From NCBI RefSeq assembly GCF_001545075.1, contig NZ_FCOB02000044.1:1-60793 (forward strand): DNA of 60,793 bases, written 5' to 3'. This document shows positions 1 to 7,911 of this stretch, piece after piece. Origin of the DNA: Caballeronia ptereochthonis (GTDB taxonomy: Bacteria > Pseudomonadota > Gammaproteobacteria > Burkholderiales > Burkholderiaceae). Both the position numbers and the translations under genes were made by a program. The notes below the pieces were generated by a model. It was not told the origin of the DNA, did no database searches, and saw nothing but the letters and a program-made list of their open reading frames with translations. Numbering within the stretch: position 1 is the first letter of the stretch; every line of letters begins with the position of its first letter.

Positions 1-340
1 GTGGATGCGACTAAAAACGAGTTTGAAGGTGCCGGAATTCATGTTCTTATAAGTCGGCCTGCGGTCGTGACAGGCGGGCAGCACGCAGCGCAGAAAAACA
101 ATGATTGTCAGCGTTCCTAATCGACAAACAAAGACCGAAAAATCTTAAAAACTATGCTCAGCGAAGAAACAGGGCGCGCCGTCCAAATGAAAAAAGTCCC
201 CCGCGTGGCGGCGCAAAAGAAGCAGGTCTTCGAGTGAGGTAACACGAAGATCTGTGGGGCCAAGGACCCGTGTGGCCAAGTTTTGGTTAGGACGATTTAC
301 GCGTCGAGGTTTCCGCGTTCCATTGGTGCAAACGCCCTTC
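1..340. other. Intergenic, no supported gene
   Basis: No frame here has convincing protein-like content. A 27-codon plus-strand frame starts at about 154 and ends at about 237, but it has no ribosome-binding site and no recognisable family. The right end runs into the haemagglutinin-like relic. The base composition is lower in GC than the genes that follow, which fits non-coding or decaying DNA. Confidence 0.5.
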
Positions 341-463
341 AATAGCGGTGCCTTCGCCGCGAATGGCATGAGCAGGGTGTCCACGGGCGCCACGCTGACG
401 AACGCCGGTATGATCGCGGGCAATCAGCTTGCGCTTTCCGCGTATGACCTCGTCGACCGCACG
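341..463 (+). pseudogene. Relic of a filamentous haemagglutinin / CdiA-like repeat protein
   Basis: A short plus-strand frame contains the phrases TGATLTNAGMIAGNQLALSA and, before it, SGAFAANG. The pattern TLTNAGxIAGxQLxLSA is typical of the beta-helical repeats of TpsA/filamentous haemagglutinin and CdiA proteins. Only about 40 residues show this pattern. Upstream there is no signal peptide or TPS domain, and downstream the frame becomes arginine-rich sequence opposite the DMT transporter gene. It is best read as a leftover repeat unit from a very large deleted gene. The family assignment rests on recognising the pattern, so confidence is moderate. Confidence 0.45.
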
Positions 464-543
464 GCACGATCACGCAAGCCGGCACGGGCGCCACGTTCTT
501 CACGGTGTCCGCAATATCGTCGAAAGCGCGTCGAACAGGCGCC

Positions 544-1386
544 TCAAAGCCCCAGACAGACCGCGCCGGCCGCGACGACCACGCACGCGATCCAGCGCCT
601 CGCATTGACCGTTTCACGCAGAAACGTCCGTCCGATCAGCGCCGCGAACACCACGCTGGTCTCGCGCAAGGCGGAAACCGCGCCCATTGCGCCCGACTGC
701 ATCGCCCAGATGACGATGCCATATGCCGCGATCGACACGAGGCCGCCCGCGATCGATGAACCGACGGACACCGGCGCCGTCAGCACCGGTTTCCAGAGCG
801 CATCGGCGCCGCGTCTGGCGACGAAGATCACCGGCATCGTCCAGTAGAGGAGAAACATCCACGCCGTATAGGCGAACGCCTGACCGTTGGACAGGCGCAC
901 GCCGATGCCATCGATCACGGTATAGACCGCGATCGTCACACCCGTCGTCAGCGCGGCGAGCGCGCCCGCGCGCGACACGTGCCGTCCTTGCAGCGCGAGC
1001 GCCATGATGCCGCCCGAAATCATCACGATGCCGAACGCGTGCAATGCGCCGATCGCCTCATGCGCGAACAGCGCCGCGCCGAGCGTGACGAGCAGCGGCG
1101 ACGAGCCGCGCGCGATCGGATAGGCCTGCGCCAGGTCGCCTCGCCGATATGAGCGCACGAGGCTCACGTTGTAGACGATATGCACGACCCCCGACGCGAC
1201 GATGTACGGCCACGCCGCGGCGGCCGGCAAGGGCAGGAAGACCACGGCGACCGTCGAGACCGCGCCGATGGCGATGCTCATCCAGGTCATCGAGAGGAAG
1301 CGGTCGCGATTGCCGTGCAGCATCGCGTTCCAGCTGGCATGCAGAAGGGCTGCAAGGAGGACGACACCGCCGGTATAACTGAGCAT
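544..1386 (-). CDS. EamA/DMT-family inner-membrane transporter
   Basis: A 280-residue, very hydrophobic protein with about ten predicted transmembrane helices in two repeats, the normal size and layout of EamA (DmsE/RhaT-like) transporters. The first repeat opens with a helix containing LLAALLHASWNAMLHG, a WN motif common in this family. Such proteins export amino acids or other small metabolites; the substrate cannot be read from sequence. It is divergent from the GcvA-like LysR gene at 1498, with a 111-bp shared promoter region that holds an inverted repeat. LysR/EamA divergent pairs are common in Burkholderiaceae and suggest that the LysR protein controls this exporter. Confidence 0.9.
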   Translation of the reverse strand: MLSYTGGVVLLAALLHASWNAMLHGNRDRFLSMTWMSIAIGAVSTVAVVFLPLPAAAAWPYIVASGVVHIVYNVSLVRSYRRGDLAQAYPIARGSSPLLVTLGAALFAHEAIGALHAFGIVMISGGIMALALQGRHVSRAGALAALTTGVTIAVYTVIDGIGVRLSNGQAFAYTAWMFLLYWTMPVIFVARRGADALWKPVLTAPVSVGSSIAGGLVSIAAYGIVIWAMQSGAMGAVSALRETSVVFAALIGRTFLRETVNARRWIACVVVAAGAVCLGL

Positions 1387-1411
1387 GCGTGTTCTTGTAG
1401 ATGAAGATTGC

Positions 1412-1436
1412 AGATATCGTATTAAGAAGAATATCT
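1412..1436. promoter_or_regulatory. Inverted repeat AGATAT-N13-ATATCT in the exporter/LysR promoter region
   Basis: AGATAT at 1412-1417 is matched by ATATCT at 1431-1436 across 13 bases, in an AT-rich stretch between divergent genes. LysR proteins usually bind dyads of this kind next to their own gene. Direct evidence is the symmetry only; binding by the 1498-2403 product is inferred. Confidence 0.45.
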
Positions 1437-1497
1437 ATCTTGTAATGCGGCGACAAACCACTTATCTTAGGATGTCACGTTAGAAAATCTCTTCCGA

Positions 1498-2403
1498 ATG
1501 AACCGCACCTTTCCGCCGCTCAATGCGCTGCGCGCCTTCGAAGCCGCCGGGCGGCTCGGCAGCTTCAAGGAGGCCGCCGCGGAACTGCACGTGACGCACG
1601 GCGCGGTGAGCCAGCAGGTGCGCGTGCTCGAGGAGTGGCTCGGCGCACCGTTGTTCGAGCGGCATAACCGGCGCGTCGTGCTGACGCCCGCGGCGAAAAC
1701 CTATCTCGCGGAGGTCGGCCCGCTGTTTGAGCAGCTCTCGCAGGCAACCGCGCGCTATGGCTTGTCCGAGGCCGTGTTCCGTCCGCTCACCGTCAACGCA
1801 CCCGCGACATTCGTACTGCGCTGGCTCGTGCCGCGACTGGAGCATTTCCGCACCGAACATCCCGACGTCGAGGTCAGGGTGGAGACGTCCAACGAGCCGG
1901 TGGAGGCGCTGAAGGACAGCTACGACATCGTGATACGGGGCGGACCGGACACGTTCTATGGCTACTCGATGCGGCCTTTCCTGTCCGAGGAGCGGCTCCC
2001 GGTCTGCAGTCCCGCGCTGTTGCAACGCCTGCCGTTGCGCACGCCCGAAGACCTGGAGCGGCATACGCTGCTCCACACGTCGAGCCTGCCGCGCGTGTGG
2101 CCGGACTGGCTGGCGAAAGCAGGCATGCCGTTGCTGCGCCCGGCCGCGGTCCTGACCTTCGACCACTTCTATCTGACTTTGCAGGCCGCCGTCGACGGCA
2201 TGGGCATCGCGATGGGACCGACCGCGCTCGTATCGGACGATCTCGCGGCCGGCCGGCTCGTCGCGCCGTTCGACTGGCCGCGCCTGCCGTCACGAAGCTA
2301 TTGCACGTACGTTGCGGATGCGAAGTCCGCGGACGACCTCATCCTGCTTTTCTGCTCGTGGCTGGAGCGCGAGGGCGATGCGTTCGCGGGTGCCGGCCGT
2401 TGA
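1498..2403 (+). CDS. LysR-family transcriptional regulator, GcvA-like
   Basis: A 301-residue LysR protein. The N-terminal winged HTH (about residues 5-65) has the GcvA-subfamily signature: PPLNALRAFEAAGR, then AAAELHVTHGAVSQQV and LFERHNRRVVLT. The remainder is the periplasmic-binding-like effector domain. The ATG at 1498 gives the usual start six residues before the helix. It probably controls the divergent exporter at 544-1386 and itself. The effector is unknown; GcvA relatives respond to amino acids or, in other members, to beta-lactam-related signals, but nothing here indicates either. Confidence 0.93.
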   Translation: MNRTFPPLNALRAFEAAGRLGSFKEAAAELHVTHGAVSQQVRVLEEWLGAPLFERHNRRVVLTPAAKTYLAEVGPLFEQLSQATARYGLSEAVFRPLTVNAPATFVLRWLVPRLEHFRTEHPDVEVRVETSNEPVEALKDSYDIVIRGGPDTFYGYSMRPFLSEERLPVCSPALLQRLPLRTPEDLERHTLLHTSSLPRVWPDWLAKAGMPLLRPAAVLTFDHFYLTLQAAVDGMGIAMGPTALVSDDLAAGRLVAPFDWPRLPSRSYCTYVADAKSADDLILLFCSWLEREGDAFAGAGR

Positions 2404-2539
2404 GCGCGCCCGGCAGAATCTGCTGTCGCGAGCGGCTCAAACCGCACACGCTGCCGATGCGGACATGAACATCGGTTCTGAATGCCGGGGCGCCTCACTA
2501 CACTGAGATCTCCATGATCCGATATCGACAGGAACGACT

Positions 2540-3265
2540 GTGGAACTGACCGACTTCGACACACTGACCTTTGACTGCTACGGCACGTTGATCGACTGGG
2601 AAACCGGCATCTTCGAAGGGCTGCGCCCGCTGCTGGAGCGCGTCAAACCCTCGCTGACACGCGACCAGGTGCTGGAGGCGCATGCCCGGCACGAGTCGTC
2701 GCAGCAGAAGTACACGCCGGCCAGGCGTTATCAGGAACTGCTGCCCATCGTGTACAAGCGTCTCGCCGAGGAATGGGGCGTCTCCCATACGCACGAGGAA
2801 TGCGTCGCGTATGGCCGGTCCATTCGCAACTGGCCCGCGTTCGAGGATTCGGCGAACGCGCTGCAGTATCTCAAGAAGCATTACAAGCTGGTCATCCTGT
2901 CGAACGTCGACAACGAGAGCTTCACATACAGCAACGCGAAGCTGCAGGTCGAGTTCGATGCGATCATCACGGCGGAAGACGTCGGCTCGTACAAGCCATC
3001 GCCGCGCAATTTCGAATATATGATCCAGAAGATGAGCGACCGCGGCATCCGCAAGGAAAAGATCCTGCATACCGCCGAGAGCCTGTTCCACGATCACAAG
3101 CCCGCCAACGAATTCGGCCTGGCGTCGTGCTGGATCTATCGCCGTCACTCGCAACCCGGTTTCGGCGCGACGATGGATCCGGGCGCGCAACCGAAGATCG
3201 ATTTCCGCTTCAACAGCATGGCGGATTTCGCTAAGGCGCATCAGGAAGCGCTGGCGAAGAACTGA
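2540..3265 (+). CDS. Haloacid dehalogenase type II-like HAD hydrolase (copy 1)
   Basis: A 241-residue HAD-superfamily protein. Motif I is FDCYGTLIDW near residue 10 (nucleophilic Asp), motif II is LSNVDNES with the conserved Ser-Asn, and motif III lies in EDVGSYKPSPRNF (Lys). L-2-haloacid dehalogenases have a Ser-Asn-x-x-Asp cluster near residue 175; here the stretch reads HTAESLFHD, so the Asn is replaced by Leu while the Asp is kept. The start is GTG at 2540, with AGGAACGAC just upstream. It is the first of two tandem paralogues and is followed by an Lrp regulator. Dehalogenation versus phosphatase activity cannot be decided; the changed Asn argues that the two copies differ in substrate. 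Confidence 0.88.
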   Translation: MELTDFDTLTFDCYGTLIDWETGIFEGLRPLLERVKPSLTRDQVLEAHARHESSQQKYTPARRYQELLPIVYKRLAEEWGVSHTHEECVAYGRSIRNWPAFEDSANALQYLKKHYKLVILSNVDNESFTYSNAKLQVEFDAIITAEDVGSYKPSPRNFEYMIQKMSDRGIRKEKILHTAESLFHDHKPANEFGLASCWIYRRHSQPGFGATMDPGAQPKIDFRFNSMADFAKAHQEALAKN

Positions 3266-3313
3266 GCCAGACGCAAGCGGCGCCGGGGATGGCCGAGTCA
3301 CGAGGAGGAAGGT

Positions 3314-4039
3314 GTGCGGTTGACCGAGTTCAAGGCACTGACGTTCGATTGTTACGGCACGTTGATCGACTGGGAAGCGGGAATCGCCGCGGGTCTCTCG
3401 AAGCTGGCGGCGCGTCTTCCCGAGCCGCTCTCGCGCGACCGCATTCTCGAAGCGCACGCCCGGCACGAGTCGCATCAACAGGTGCTCACGCCCGACATGC
3501 CGTACAACCGGCTTCTGCAGGTCGTCTACAAACGGCTGGCCGAAGAGTGGGGCCTGGCTTACACCTGGGAGGAAGCGCTCGCCTACGGACAATCCGTAGG
3601 CGACTGGCCCGCGTTTCCCGATTCCGCGAGCACGCTTCAGTACCTGAAGAAGTATTTCAAGCTCGTCATCGTCTCCAACGTGGACAACGAGAGCTTCGAG
3701 GTGAGCAACCGGAAGCTGGATGTCGAGTTCGACGCCATCGTCACGGCGGAGGACGTCGGCTCGTACAAGCCGTCGCGCCGCAACTTCGAATACCTGTTCG
3801 ACGTGCTCTCTTCTCTCGGCGTAAAGAAGGAAGAGTCGCTTCACATCGCCGACAGCAATTATCATGATCTTCAGCCCGCGGCGGAGGTCGGGCTGCGCTC
3901 CTGCTGGATTTACCGGCGATTCGAGCAGCGCGGCTTCGGCGCGACCGTGAAGACGCTCACGGAACCGTCCGTCGATTTCAAGTTCACGAGCATGGCGCAA
4001 CTGGTCAAGGCGCATCACGATGAATTGGCTAATGGATAG
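3314..4039 (+). CDS. Haloacid dehalogenase type II-like HAD hydrolase (copy 2)
   Basis: Also 241 residues and clearly homologous to the preceding gene along its whole length (FDCYGTLIDW, EAHARHES, YKRLAEEWG, SNVDNESF and EDVGSYKPS are shared). Here the late active-site cluster is HIADSNYHD, keeping the Asn and Asp expected of L-2-haloacid dehalogenases. The start is GTG at 3314 directly behind a strong GAGGAGGAAG ribosome-binding site. The 48-bp gap from copy 1 and the equal lengths point to a tandem duplication followed by divergence. The pair probably form an operon with the Lrp-type gene downstream. Confidence 0.9.
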   Translation: MRLTEFKALTFDCYGTLIDWEAGIAAGLSKLAARLPEPLSRDRILEAHARHESHQQVLTPDMPYNRLLQVVYKRLAEEWGLAYTWEEALAYGQSVGDWPAFPDSASTLQYLKKYFKLVIVSNVDNESFEVSNRKLDVEFDAIVTAEDVGSYKPSRRNFEYLFDVLSSLGVKKEESLHIADSNYHDLQPAAEVGLRSCWIYRRFEQRGFGATVKTLTEPSVDFKFTSMAQLVKAHHDELANG

Positions 4040-4096
4040 CGCGGTGACTTCCGATTGTTTCCGATCGACGTCGCAGCCGAATCGACCACGCACGAT

Positions 4097-4591
4097 ATGA
4101 GCAATCGACAGAAGCTGGACCGCATCGACATCAAGATCCTTGCCGAGCTGCAGAAGAACGGCAACATGACCAACGCGAACCTCGCGAGCGTCGTCGGGCT
4201 GTCGGCCAGCCCCTGTCTGCAGCGCGTAAAGCGTCTCGAGGCGGCAGGCATCATTTCGGGCTACGGCGCCCATCTCAACCTCGCCAGGCTGACGAGCACG
4301 GTCACGGTCTTCACCGAGATCATGCTGCACGATCACCGGCGCGAAGACTTCGTGCGCTTCGAAGCGAATCTTCGCGACTTCGACGAGATCACCGAATGTC
4401 ATCTCGTGAGCGGCGGCTACGACTATCTGCTCAAGTTTCTCGTCAAGGACATCGGGCACTATCAGGAAGTCATCGAAAAGCTCGTCGACCGGAACATCGG
4501 CATCGAAAAGTACTTCAGCTATATCGTCATCCGCACGCCGTTCGTCAAACATGCCGTGCCGCTCGAAACGCTTCTGTCGGACGATCGGTAG
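4097..4591 (+). CDS. Lrp/AsnC-family transcriptional regulator
   Basis: An Lrp-type regulator of 164 residues. The N-terminal HTH is seen in LDRIDIKILAELQKNGNM, followed by a recognition-helix region (SASPCLQRVKRLEAAGII), then a C-terminal RAM ligand-binding domain (YLLKFLVKDIGHYQ). I chose ATG 4097 because it places MSNRQKLDRID at the N-terminus, typical of the family; a TTG at 4055 would add 14 residues with no family support. The gene lies 57 bp after the second dehalogenase-like gene on the same strand, so it may sense a metabolite of that pathway. Confidence 0.92.
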   Translation: MSNRQKLDRIDIKILAELQKNGNMTNANLASVVGLSASPCLQRVKRLEAAGIISGYGAHLNLARLTSTVTVFTEIMLHDHRREDFVRFEANLRDFDEITECHLVSGGYDYLLKFLVKDIGHYQEVIEKLVDRNIGIEKYFSYIVIRTPFVKHAVPLETLLSDDR

Positions 4592-4735
4592 CATCGGCGA
4601 ATGGCTTGATCGCTTATCCGGTCCGATGGACTCGCCATCGGCAGTGAACGCGGAAGATCACCTCGCGTCGCCGCTTTGTATTCCTGTCGTCCGCATCCTA
4701 TCTGGAACTTCCTGCAGGACGGTGGACGGGAACCC

Positions 4736-4960
4736 ATGCGCGCGCGAAAACGGGCCGTCCCGTTGTTGATCGTGTCGAGTCTGTTCGTGGCGGGCTGCGG
4801 CGGCGGTTCGTCGCAGGATCCCATCGAGCAGGTCATGAAGAAGCCGCGCTACGCCAGCGCGAATTCCCAATGGTCGATGGTGGTGATGGACGCGACCACC
4901 GGCGCGACGCTCAACACGATCGGTGCGGATTACCGCTTCGATACGCCGGTGTACCCGATA
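4736..4960 (+). pseudogene. 5' relic of a lipoprotein, probably a D-Ala-D-Ala carboxypeptidase-like serine hydrolase
   Basis: The frame from ATG 4736 begins with a clean lipoprotein signal (MRARKRAVPLLIVSSLFVAG then Cys-Gly-Gly-Gly; the Cys would be lipidated) and continues with IEQVMKKPRY, then VVMDATTGATL. This resembles the start of periplasmic D-Ala-D-Ala carboxypeptidase-like lipoproteins of Burkholderiaceae. After about 70 residues the similarity stops, and the frame runs into the 3' end of the oppositely oriented YbaK-type gene. The serine active-site region that should follow is absent, so the gene is cut by a deletion or rearrangement. Family assignment is from memory of the pattern; the truncation is seen directly. 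Confidence 0.6.
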
Positions 4961-5022
4961 TTGAATGCGCGGGCGGGACGTTCCCGCGAAGCCGGCTCGC
5001 CGGCGGCGCTGACGGCCCGCGC

Positions 5023-5559
5023 TCAGGTCGCGAGCGTCGCGACCGTCACGTTCGGCAGAGCCAGCAGGCGTTGCGGCGCGAGCAGCAGCTTCGCCTCGCG
5101 AACGCCCGCGCCCATCACGATGCGCTCGCGTTCCATCACCGCGGCCTCGACCAGCACGTTCCACGAATCGGGCACGCCGAACGCGGTGATGCCGCCGTAC
5201 TCCATGCCGGACAGCTCCGTCGCCACTTCGCGCGACGCGAACGAGATCCGCTTCGCGCCGAGTTCGCGCTTGACCGCGCCGTTCACGTCGAGCCGACGCG
5301 AGGCGAGCGTGACGATCGCGGCGTACTGTTCGCCGCCGTCCTTCCTGTAGCGCACGACGATCGTGTTCGCGCAGTCGTCGAGATCGATGCCGTAGCGCGC
5401 GCTGCACGCGGCGGTTTCTGAGGCGTCGTCGGGCACGCGGAACACGGCGATGTCCGTGCCGTTCACGTTCGCGTGCACGGATTGAGGCAGCTCCGACGAG
5501 ACTTCGTCGGCGGTCATGAGGTCGAGATTGAGCGCGTAGTCTTCTTGAGGCGTATTCAT
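5023..5559 (-). CDS. YbaK/EbsC-type aminoacyl-tRNA deacylase
   Basis: A 178-residue protein of the YbaK/ProX fold. Members hydrolyse misacylated tRNAs (Cys-tRNA-Pro, Ala-tRNA-Pro). Visible hallmarks are the VVRYRKDGGEQYAAIVTLAS region and the later FASREVATELSGMEYGGITAFGVP-like segment, which corresponds to the YbaK GxxxPxG-type binding loop in degenerate form. ATG 5559 (MNTPQEDYALNLDL) is the sensible start; upstream in-frame codons read unlike protein. Its 3' end abuts the truncated lipoprotein relic, so a rearrangement breakpoint lies just downstream of this gene. Confidence 0.82.
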   Translation of the reverse strand: MNTPQEDYALNLDLMTADEVSSELPQSVHANVNGTDIAVFRVPDDASETAACSARYGIDLDDCANTIVVRYRKDGGEQYAAIVTLASRRLDVNGAVKRELGAKRISFASREVATELSGMEYGGITAFGVPDSWNVLVEAAVMERERIVMGAGVREAKLLLAPQRLLALPNVTVATLAT

Positions 5560-5724
5560 GAGCGTTCGAAAGGAAGCCGTCAGGCATGCGCCTGAAACGC
5601 AAAAAAGTCTCAGGGTAACCGAAACGGCCGACTCACGAACGAGACGCCGATCGCCTCGAATCATCGCGGCGCGATGTATCGAGCGTCCGAGACGCAGGCG
5701 CTGCCCCCGGGGCGGGCCCTTTCG

Positions 5725-7689
5725 TCACGTGATCGAACGCGCGGCGAAATGACCTTCGCGTATCGCCGGTTGTATGTCGCGCGCGGAAAGCGCATCGCCG
5801 ACGAGGTGAAGCTGCGCGACGCGTCCGCGCAACGCCTGCCAGAGTGCGTTCTGCGATTGCCGGTATCCGACCACGACCACGGTGTCGGCCTGAACCGTCT
5901 CCGTGGCCGTGCCGAATATCGGCCTGATTTCCGCGCGTCCCTTGTCGATCGAGACCAGCTCGGACTGCGTGACGATGCGGAATCCGCCGGCCTTGTAGAA
6001 ACGTTGCAGCGCAGCTTGCGTGCGCCCGGTCGCCTCCATCGCGGGCGCGAACATCAGGTGACGCGTCACGTAGGTCACGCCCAGTCCCTTGTCGAGCAAC
6101 GCTTCGCAGCAGCCGATTGCTTCGTAATGGCCCACATCGTCGAGCACGAGCGCGGTGCTGCCGTAGTCCTTCGCGTGGCTCATGACCAGATCGTACGAGT
6201 CGAGCACGTTCGCATCGTCCGCGATCCTGACCTGCGATGCCGGGTCTGCGGTCTGCGTGATCGCGCGCGCGTCGGCGGGCTGCGATCCCGTTGCGACGAT
6301 CACCACGTCCGCCGCTTCGGCGAGCACGTCCTCCGCCTCCATGTAAGTGGCGAGCCTGACATCGGCGCCGAGCCTGTAGATTTCGTTCGCCAGCCAGATG
6401 GCGATGTCTCCGATGGCGTGAAGCTTCGGCATGTGCCGCGCGACGTTCAGAAGCCCGCCGAGATCCGGCGAAGCTTCGACCAGCGTGACCGCATGCCCCG
6501 CGAGCAGGGCGACGCGCGCCGCCTCCATGCCCGCGACGCCGCCGCCGACCACGAGCACCTTGCGCGGAGTCGCGGTCCTGACGATGAGGCTTTCCGACAT
6601 CGTTTCCTCATGACCGACCGTCGGATTCACCGCGCACCCCATCCGGCCGCTGAACACGCCGCCGATGCAGCCCTGATTGCATCCGATGCACGGCCGCACT
6701 TCGGTGCCGCGACCCTCGCGCGTCTTCACGACGAGCATCGGATCGGCGATCATGCCGCGCACGATGTTGACCATATCGGCGTGACCGGCCCTCAGCGTCT
6801 GCTCGGCGTCGTCGAGTGTGGCATAGCGGCCCACGACGATGCGCGGCACGGTGATGCCCTCGGCGATGCGCGCGGCAAAGGGCAGCTGATAGCCGACCGG
6901 CTGATCCATGCCCGCGTAACGATCGACATGAAAGTAGTAGTCGCCGTGCGTGATGTTCACGAAGTCGATCAGTCCTTCGTCTTGCGCACGCAACGCGATT
7001 GCATTGGCGTCTTCCGCCGGAAGGATGCGCTGATCCGAGCTGTCGCCGATCCGGATGCCGAGCCCGAAGCCCGACGAAGTCGCGGCGCGAATCGCGCGCA
7101 AGGTCTCGAGCAGCATGCGGATGCGGTTCTCGAACGAGCCGCCGTATGCGTCGGTCCGCTGGTTGAGCACCGGCGAAAAGAACTGCGAGAACAGGTAGCC
7201 ATTGCCCGCGAGAATCTCCACGCCGTCCATGCCCGACTCCTCGACGCGCGCCGCCGCCTTCGCATAGGCGTCGACGAGCTCGCCGATCTGGTCGGTCGTC
7301 ATCGGAATTGGCGGCGCGATGGAATATCGGCCCGGCATTGCCGACGGCGCCCACGGCAGGCCGCCATCCGCGGCAGGATCGGTATAACCGCCGTGCCAGA
7401 GCTGCTGGAACAGCTTCATGCCAGTCGGCGCGGTCGTCCGCGCGAGGCGCTTCATGTGAGGAATGGCGTCGTCGTCGCGCACGCTCAGCGCGAACGTCGA
7501 CGACGCATGCACCGACGCGCCCTCGATGATCGAAAGGCCCGCGCCTCCCTTGGCGCGCTCGAGATGGTAGGCAATCAGCGCGTCGTTGATGTAGCTGCGT
7601 GAGTATGCGGTCGCGTGCGCCGTTCTGACGATGCGATTGGGTATTTCGATTGCACCGATCCTGATCGGCGAAAACACGCGCTCGAACAT
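5725..7689 (-). CDS. NADH:flavin oxidoreductase, 2,4-dienoyl-CoA reductase / dimethylamine dehydrogenase-like
   Basis: A 654-residue two-part flavoenzyme. Residues 1-330 form an old-yellow-enzyme FMN barrel (FSPIRIG, NRIVRTAHATAYS, LNQRTDAYGG). Residues 334-352 carry four cysteines (C334, C337, C341, C352) spaced for a 4Fe-4S cluster. From about 377 a Rossmann domain binds FAD/NAD (VLVVGGGVAGMEAAR). This is the layout of 2,4-dienoyl-CoA reductase, trimethylamine dehydrogenase and N-methylproline demethylases. The start ATG 7689 follows GGGAACGGAG. It is divergent from an SDR, and its promoter holds a cis-element also found before the CoA-transferase at 9725-11014. The substrate is unknown; enoate reduction or demethylation are both possible. 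Confidence 0.92.
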   Translation of the reverse strand: MFERVFSPIRIGAIEIPNRIVRTAHATAYSRSYINDALIAYHLERAKGGAGLSIIEGASVHASSTFALSVRDDDAIPHMKRLARTTAPTGMKLFQQLWHGGYTDPAADGGLPWAPSAMPGRYSIAPPIPMTTDQIGELVDAYAKAAARVEESGMDGVEILAGNGYLFSQFFSPVLNQRTDAYGGSFENRIRMLLETLRAIRAATSSGFGLGIRIGDSSDQRILPAEDANAIALRAQDEGLIDFVNITHGDYYFHVDRYAGMDQPVGYQLPFAARIAEGITVPRIVVGRYATLDDAEQTLRAGHADMVNIVRGMIADPMLVVKTREGRGTEVRPCIGCNQGCIGGVFSGRMGCAVNPTVGHEETMSESLIVRTATPRKVLVVGGGVAGMEAARVALLAGHAVTLVEASPDLGGLLNVARHMPKLHAIGDIAIWLANEIYRLGADVRLATYMEAEDVLAEAADVVIVATGSQPADARAITQTADPASQVRIADDANVLDSYDLVMSHAKDYGSTALVLDDVGHYEAIGCCEALLDKGLGVTYVTRHLMFAPAMEATGRTQAALQRFYKAGGFRIVTQSELVSIDKGRAEIRPIFGTATETVQADTVVVVGYRQSQNALWQALRGRVAQLHLVGDALSARDIQPAIREGHFAARSIT

Positions 7690-7742
7690 CTCCGTTCCCT
7701 GGTCCTCGTAGCTCGGCTCAAGGTAAGCGCGCGGTGCGGCGA

Positions 7743-7784
7743 ATTCAATTTCCCTGTGACGAACCGGTGCTTCGCGATTCGAGA
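7743..7784 (-). promoter_or_regulatory. Shared cis-element, copy A (upstream of the flavoenzyme)
   Basis: ATTCAATTTC at 7743-7752, an 8-base gap, then GAACCGGTGCTTCGC from 7761. Copy C at 11084-11131 has ATTCAACTTC, the same 8-base gap, then GAAACGGCGTTTCGC: 9 of 10 and about 19 of 24 aligned bases agree. It lies 54 bp upstream of the flavoenzyme start. A LysR gene (8713-9645) sits between the sites and is the likely binder (inference). Confidence 0.6.
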
Positions 7785-7799
7785 AGCGCACGGTGTCCG

Positions 7800-7850
7800 C
7801 ACGGCTTCACGATCCGGGAAGCGCGGCTTCACCACTCGTCAGTTGAGCGC
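7800..7850 (+). promoter_or_regulatory. Shared cis-element, copy B (upstream of the SDR)
   Basis: From 7816, GGGAAGCGCGGCTTCACCAC followed by TCGTCAGTTGAGCG aligns without gaps to copy C, with about 25 of 34 bases identical (common core TTCnCCAnTCGnnAGTTGAnCG). A CTTC at 7805-7808 stands at nearly the same distance before the GAA as in the other copies. It lies about 60 bp upstream of the SDR start at 7912. Confidence 0.6.
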
Positions 7851-7911
7851 CACGCGTGGTGATCCTACGATCGACTCGACGTTTCGACTGACGAGCATGG
7901 AGAGCAAGGAT

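Noticed and set aside
2498..4594. A 698-codon open frame on the minus strand
   Set aside because: It lies opposite two clear HAD genes and the Lrp gene and shows only the mirrored codon pattern of GC-rich coding DNA.
5580..5595. Hairpin TCAGGC-ATGC-GCCTGA with a nearby A-run
   Set aside because: The A/T run is on the wrong side for a terminator of the flanking minus-strand genes; kept only as a possible operator.
5674..7602. A 642-codon open frame on the plus strand
   Set aside because: It is antisense to the flavoenzyme, whose motifs and ribosome-binding site are convincing; the translation is Arg/His-rich without domains.
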